Assembly: GCA_001701135.1 (NCBI GenBank)
Contig: DAAN01000017.1
Coordinates: forward strand, 1 to 10,635
Reading direction: 5' to 3'
From: Bacteroidales bacterium H3
Lineage (GTDB): Bacteria > Bacteroidota > Bacteroidia > Bacteroidales > Muribaculaceae
DNA length: 10,635 nucleotides
In this document: positions 7,183 through 10,635 of the stretch, one piece after another
How the letters are laid out: each line of letters starts with the position of its first letter
How positions within the stretch are numbered: position 1 is the first letter of the stretch
Translations under genes and position numbers: made by a program
The notes under the pieces: generated by a model
Seen by the model: only the letters and a program-made list of their open reading frames with translations
Database searches by the model: none
What the model was told of the DNA's origin: nothing

Positions 7183-7303
7183 CAGAATAAATTTTGGTTA
7201 GTAATTTCGGTTTGCGGTCAGGTGGTAAGTGAGTCAGGTTTTCTGCTGACCGGTAGCAATAATGAGGATCTATTCAATTTAGGGTTAGAAGCCAAATTTT
7301 CTA
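7183..7303 (-). other. Long 5' leader of paralogue A, related to the leader of paralogue B
   Basis: This non-coding stretch shares ordered short blocks with 10390-10530 in front of the other paralogue. On the minus strand TCTAACC(C/T)TAAAT lies near the transcript start, CTGACC then AACC and AATT in the middle, and TAACCAAAA about 10 nt before the ATG. No Shine-Dalgarno is visible. The blocks suggest the duplication included the leader; a translation-control role is inference. Confidence 0.45.
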
Positions 7304-7311
7304 CAAAATTA
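7304..7311 (-). promoter_or_regulatory. -7 promoter element for paralogue A
   Basis: The minus strand reads TAATTTTG followed by TA, an exact TAnnTTTG match. The -33 box is poor (TGTG at the right distance). Transcription would start near 7297-7302, giving a leader of roughly 115-120 nt. Confidence 0.5.
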
Positions 7312-7430
7312 GCTGTTTTGTGGCTTCAATGGCACATTTAATACTGCGAATTAACAAATATTAATACATGGATTTGCAAATAGACTTCTTATGATAATTT
7401 GTAGGCATTATCAAAATGTATAAATTATTA
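7312..7430 (-). other. AT-rich spacer upstream of the paralogue A promoter
   Basis: This middle part of the 408-nt gap between the paralogues is strongly AT-rich and contains no open frame, RNA gene or clear inverted repeat that I can support. It may hold upstream promoter or regulator sites for paralogue A, but no specific operator is visible. Confidence 0.5.
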
Positions 7431-7449
7431 CGGCGGCTGCCCCCCATTC
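7431..7449 (-). repeat. Possible decayed REP-like copy
   Basis: CGGCGGCTG followed by CCCCCCAT matches the two ends of an inverted REP copy (CGGCGGCTGGAAAGCCGCCGCCCCAC) with most of one hairpin arm missing. If real, it would pair with the intact copy at 7478-7503 as an earlier REP pair. The match is short and GC-rich, so chance is possible. Confidence 0.3.
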
Positions 7450-7477
7450 CCCTTAAATTTTTTGGGGAGGAATTTGC

Positions 7478-7503
7478 GGCGGCAGGAAAGCCGCCTCTCC
7501 ACA
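7478..7503 (-). repeat. REP-like palindrome, copy 3
   Basis: A 6-bp stem (GGCGGC, 7478-7483, with GCCGCC, 7490-7495) has a 6-nt loop. On the minus strand it reads TGTGG, AGA, GGCGGCTTTCCTGCCGCC. It abuts the T run of the terminator for paralogue B exactly as copy 2 abuts that of paralogue A. Confidence 0.65.
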
Positions 7504-7538
7504 AAAAAAGGAGATGCGCCGGGGTGGCACATCTCCTT
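7503..7538 (-). terminator. Intrinsic terminator of the 932-residue secreted protein gene
   Basis: The 13-bp stem arms (7508-7520 with 7526-7538) are identical to those of the terminator at 4028-4062; only one loop base differs and the T run is one longer (7 A on the plus strand, 7503-7509). It lies 52 nt past the stop. The extra distance comes from an added AT-rich block at about 7553-7577 that partly repeats TACTAATT/ACTAATT. Confidence 0.9.
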
Positions 7539-7590
7539 GATGTTATTAGAGACTAACTAATTAGCGTACTAATTGTTAGCTGACTGTCTA

Positions 7591-10389
7591 TTAGCGAACT
7601 ACAAACTTCTTGCCGTTGCAGATGTAGATGCCGGGGGCGGTGGGGTTGGCCACCTGGATGCCCTGCAGGTTGAAGATGCGGTTGTCGGTGGCTGCGGCGG
7701 CGGGTTCTTCGCTGATGATGTCGTTGATACCCGACGAGATGGCTTCCTTCACAGCTTCAACGGTGGTGTTGTTGCCGTAGTAGGTGATGCGGAAGTTGTC
7801 GACGTTGATGTAGTTGCCTTCGCCGAGCTGGTCAGCGTTTTCTGCGGGAACTTCAAGGCCGATCCACATGCCGGCATCCTCAATGTTGTCGGGGTCATTC
7901 TGGAAGTTTGTGACGATGGTGTTCTTGTAGGCGCCGGAGCGGAAATATTTCACGCCGTCGTCGAAGTTGCCGGGAACTTCGTAGGTCTTGCCTGCTTTCG
8001 AGGTAACTTTCACGCCTTCGCCGGGAGCCATGCCGTTGCCTTCGAGGATGTTGCAGAGAGGAACTGATGATTCGGGGTCGTTGGTGAAGAAGTTGACGGG
8101 TTTCACGGGGTCGCGGTCTACCTGGCCGATCTGGTCACCCTTGGTCTCGAGGTTGCCGTCGCGATAGTAACCGTTGCATTCGATCACGTATACACCGTAG
8201 GGGAGTTCGCCTGCGGGGATCTCCTGGAAGAGTTCGAATTCATCGGGGGTGATACCGGCGATTTCCAGAGTCTCGCTGATGTAGTTGCCCCACTGAGTGG
8301 TGAAGTTGGCGCCGCTCTGTGACCAGATGCCGGCTTGCTGAGCGTAGATGATGCGGTTGAAACCGGGGTCGAAGATGTGGTGCGAAGCGTCGATGGGGTT
8401 GGTGAGCGATGCGTTCTGCAGCATTGCGTCGCGTTCCTCGCGGGTCACGATCTTCCACCATGCGTTGGGATCGGCGGGGTCAATATCGGCCTCTTTGGTG
8501 CTGGTCGACAATGCGCGTTCGCAGTCGCTGTTCTGAGGACGTGAGAAGGGGATGTAGAGAACGTGATTGCGGTTGGCGTCATCTGAATTGCAGAGACGGA
8601 ACACATTTTCCTGACCTTCGACAGGTACAAATTCCCACATGGGAGAATTGTCGCCGTCAAACGAACCCCAGCTTGCAAAGTAGTGGTTTGCACCGTTGGC
8701 AAAATTGGTGCCCAATTTGCATTTGAGACCGTCGATGTTTTCAGCGGTGAACTCAGCGCCCGGGCTGTCGAAGATGGCGTGTGCGGCCCATTCGCCACCG
8801 CCATCCATAAACTGCTTCTGGCCTACGTTGTAGAGGTAGAAGATACCGCTTTCGGGGATGGCAGAAGCACCTGTGTACATGTCGTTGACGCGGGGCATCA
8901 ATGCCAGACGGCGGATGGTGCGGAGGGTGTTGGTTGCATTATTAATCTCGTCATTGTTGGTGGCGGCATCGTAGAGAGCCTGAGCCTTGCTGATGTCGGT
9001 GCCTGCGGGTATCATAGCCTTGATGCGGTTGTAGGCGCTGACGGGAGCAATTACCGGGGTGAGCTGGATGAGGGCTTCCATCATGTCGGAACCGGAGCCG
9101 TTGAGAGCGGCCTTGCCTGCTGCGAGAGCGTCGGCGATCTTCGGGTCGTTGAAGGGCTCGACTTCGGCAATCAGGGCGCTGAGACGAGCCTTGATAGCGG
9201 TTACATCCTCGGCGGCCTTAGAGGCCTTGTATGTGAGGTGCATCTGCTTGAAGTTGAAGGAGTCTTCGGGAATGATTTCATTCTTGTAAATGCCGACAAG
9301 AAGTTTGCCGTCGGCCGACACGTTGGTGGCGAGGGGAGTGTTTTTGTAGTGGCCGTTCTTGAAGGTGATGCCTGCGCCGTAGCCGGGGAAATATGTGCCG
9401 TTGACCTCTTCGGTATATCCATGGGCCTTGTCTTCTACGGGCTGTGCATCGTCGAATAAGTTCATGAACAGAGCGCTTTGGGCGCCTGCAAAATACCATG
9501 CCTTGTTGTTGAAGGGGCCTTCGGTTTTCTGTGATGCCCAGGGATTGCCTTCGCGGTAGAAGCCGGAAACCGAGTAGGAGTATGAGCCTTCGGGGAGACC
9601 TTCGATAACAGTGTATTTAAAGGTTTGAGACTGCCATCCCTCGCGTGATACGAGACCGCGGTTGTCGCCTCCGGTGGTGTTGTTGAGGTTGTCAACATTT
9701 ACGAAACCGGGGAACGAGGTGCCTTTCCAGCACTGGTCGTCGCGGAGGTTGCCGGTGGCCATGTTGTGGTTGGGGATGAGCCATGTGGCGTCCACGCCTT
9801 CGGGATTGGCTTTGGCATCCTCCACCATCTTTTTGAGGCGTTCCTCGCGGGTGACGAACTGCCAGGTGGAGAGGCCTGTGCCATCAAGGTCGCGGACAAG
9901 GGTGTAGCAATTGAGTTCATCCATCCATCCGGCGCCTAAGTTGAATGCTTCGGAGATGGCACCGTCGAGAGCTTCCACACGGATGGTGTAGGCGTTCGAC
10001 ACGCTGCCTGCCTTAGGTTCGATAAGCCAGTCAGTGGGATCGCTGCCGGCGTCGCAGCCGAATTGAAATTCGGGGCCGCTGTCGTCGGCGCGAAGCGATG
10101 AGTTGTTTACGGTGTTGGTGAAGATTTTGTAGCCCACAAAGCCGTCGGGTTTGTCAAGGCGGATGTCGAAGCCGTCTTTGTTGAGGGTACCGGTGCATGA
10201 CCAAGCGTAAGGGATCTGGTCGTTGAGATCGACCCATGTGCCGGTCTCGACATTGTAGAGATAGTAAGTGCCTCCGGCCTGAATTTCAGCGCCTTCATAG
10301 GGCGAGGAAGTCAGATGAGCCGGTTCGGCTGCCAATGCGGCGACAGCGCCGCCTAAAAGCATGGCAGAGATGAGTAGCTGTTTTTTCAT
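7591..10389 (-). CDS. Large secreted two-module protein, paralogue B (function unknown)
   Basis: This 932-residue protein has a Sec signal peptide (KKQLLISAMLLGGAVAALA, cut near residue 20) and no lipobox, so it is exported unlipidated. Module 1 (about 25-390) opens with YYLYNVETGTWVDLNDQIPY, then the hinge WQFVTREER (176-184), WLIPNHN, LPEGSYSYSVSGFYREG, FPGYGAG and SFNFKQMHLTYK. A helical linker covers about 391-508. Module 2 (about 509-885) repeats the order: FYLYNVGQKQF, WWKIVTREER (644-653), FDPGFNRI, LPYGVYVIECNGYYRDG, YINVDNFRITYYG. The tail (903-932) is nearly identical to that of paralogue A (NRIFNLQGIQVANPTAPGIY, ending GKKFVVR). It lacks the Asp/Thr, calcium-loop-like and Ala/Asp insertions of its neighbour, so it may be closer to the ancestral form. 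The first half of each module looks like a ricin-type beta-trefoil and the second like a jelly roll; no enzyme signature is visible. It is probably a secreted or surface binding protein. Confidence 0.8.
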   Translation of the reverse strand: MKKQLLISAMLLGGAVAALAAEPAHLTSSPYEGAEIQAGGTYYLYNVETGTWVDLNDQIPYAWSCTGTLNKDGFDIRLDKPDGFVGYKIFTNTVNNSSLRADDSGPEFQFGCDAGSDPTDWLIEPKAGSVSNAYTIRVEALDGAISEAFNLGAGWMDELNCYTLVRDLDGTGLSTWQFVTREERLKKMVEDAKANPEGVDATWLIPNHNMATGNLRDDQCWKGTSFPGFVNVDNLNNTTGGDNRGLVSREGWQSQTFKYTVIEGLPEGSYSYSVSGFYREGNPWASQKTEGPFNNKAWYFAGAQSALFMNLFDDAQPVEDKAHGYTEEVNGTYFPGYGAGITFKNGHYKNTPLATNVSADGKLLVGIYKNEIIPEDSFNFKQMHLTYKASKAAEDVTAIKARLSALIAEVEPFNDPKIADALAAGKAALNGSGSDMMEALIQLTPVIAPVSAYNRIKAMIPAGTDISKAQALYDAATNNDEINNATNTLRTIRRLALMPRVNDMYTGASAIPESGIFYLYNVGQKQFMDGGGEWAAHAIFDSPGAEFTAENIDGLKCKLGTNFANGANHYFASWGSFDGDNSPMWEFVPVEGQENVFRLCNSDDANRNHVLYIPFSRPQNSDCERALSTSTKEADIDPADPNAWWKIVTREERDAMLQNASLTNPIDASHHIFDPGFNRIIYAQQAGIWSQSGANFTTQWGNYISETLEIAGITPDEFELFQEIPAGELPYGVYVIECNGYYRDGNLETKGDQIGQVDRDPVKPVNFFTNDPESSVPLCNILEGNGMAPGEGVKVTSKAGKTYEVPGNFDDGVKYFRSGAYKNTIVTNFQNDPDNIEDAGMWIGLEVPAENADQLGEGNYINVDNFRITYYGNNTTVEAVKEAISSGINDIISEEPAAAATDNRIFNLQGIQVANPTAPGIYICNGKKFVVR

Positions 10390-10530
10390 CTGTCGAATTT
10401 TTGGTTATAGAATAGGTGGTTGAGAATTAAGGTTGGGGCGGGTCAGGATAGATAGGGGTAATTGGTTGAGTCTGTTTTGTTTATGGTATATGGATTTGAT
10501 TTAAGGTTAGATAATCGAGTAATTCAATTG
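10390..10530 (-). other. Long 5' leader of paralogue B
   Basis: The leader is C- and A-rich in the transcript, with few G, so it is probably weakly structured. It shares the TCTAACC(C/T)TAAAT, CTGACC and TAACCAAAA blocks with the leader at 7183-7303. There is no Shine-Dalgarno before the ATG at 10387-10389, and no small open frame that I would call. Confidence 0.45.
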
Positions 10531-10538
10531 CAAATATA
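10531..10538 (-). promoter_or_regulatory. -7 promoter element for paralogue B
   Basis: The minus strand reads TATATTTG followed by CA, an exact TAnnTTTG match in the position equivalent to the paralogue A element relative to the shared leader blocks. No good TTTG is present 19-21 nt upstream, only T-rich sequence. The predicted leader is about 135-140 nt. Confidence 0.5.
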
Positions 10539-10605
10539 TGCTTTTTTTATTTGATTTAAGAAATTAAAATGTTAAATAATGTTAAGCATATGGGCGGGCG
10601 GATGG

Positions 10606-10635
10606 GGCTGTGGGGCGGCGGCTTTCCAGCCGCCG
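10606..10635 (+). repeat. REP-like palindrome, copy 4 (at window edge)
   Basis: The 8-bp stem (CGGCGGCT, 10616-10623, with AGCCGCCG, 10628-10635) has a TTCC loop and a GTGG head. All 30 bases equal 3926-3955, in the same orientation. It may continue into a second, inverted copy beyond the window. Confidence 0.75.

Noticed and set aside
8683..9459. A 258-codon plus-strand open frame antisense to paralogue B
   Set aside because: It has no promoter, signal or recognisable motif, and the minus-strand protein is conserved with its neighbour through this region.
4099..10389. Full type IX secretion C-terminal sorting domain on the paralogues
   Set aside because: The similar stretch is only about 30 residues, shorter than the 70-100 residue sorting domain, so I report it only as a resemblance.
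4099..10389. Glycoside hydrolase or protease function for the paralogues
   Set aside because: I see no conserved catalytic acid pair, Ser/His/Asp or HExxH motif; conserved residues are mainly aromatic and glycine structural positions.

Overview
The window looks like a stretch of a Bacteroidales chromosome, most likely Muribaculaceae (S24-7 group). The basis is a Bacteroidota-type ParC N-terminus, TAnnTTTG-type -7 promoter elements, starts without clear Shine-Dalgarno sequences, Tat- or Sec-exported proteins with Bacteroidales features, and fairly GC-rich coding DNA between AT-rich intergenic gaps. The family-level assignment is inference; the order-level one is firmer. Every gene I can support lies on the minus strand, so the biological order runs from high to low coordinates.

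Layout in the direction of transcription. (1) 10635-7183 and 7182-4099 hold two large secreted paralogues of 932 and 1027 residues in tandem. Each has a signal peptide, two copies of a module (ricin-like YYLYNV region, then a WQFVTREER-type hinge, then a jelly-roll-like GFYREG region) separated by a helical linker, and a nearly identical C-terminal tail resembling a short sorting or anchoring motif. Each is followed by the same strong intrinsic terminator and a palindromic REP-like hairpin, and each is preceded by a related 120-140 nt leader. No function is known to me; a secreted or surface glycan-binding role is the best guess. (2) 3799-2516 and 2454-490 form a likely two-gene operon: a Tat-exported Gfo/Idh/MocA NAD(P)-dependent oxidoreductase and an exported HEAT-repeat protein. 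As I recall, HEAT proteins of this type in Bacteroidota often continue into a DUF1080 (3-keto-glycoside hydrolase-like) domain, and this one stops where that domain would begin. Together they suggest periplasmic sugar or glycoside oxidation. (3) 361-1 is the 5' end of parC (DNA topoisomerase IV subunit A), behind its own promoter and a GC-rich hairpin, running off the window edge.

The most notable non-gene structure is a set of GTGG-headed REP-like palindromes (3917-3955, 4002-4028, 7478-7503, 10606-10635, plus a decayed one near 7431). They sit in every gap around the paralogues; two are 30-bp identical copies 6.7 kb apart, and one inverted pair resembles a BIME. The other is a 96-nt block at the 3' ends of the two paralogues that is about 94% identical at DNA level although the rest of the genes has diverged. 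I saw no tRNA, rRNA, CRISPR array, insertion sequence or phage gene.
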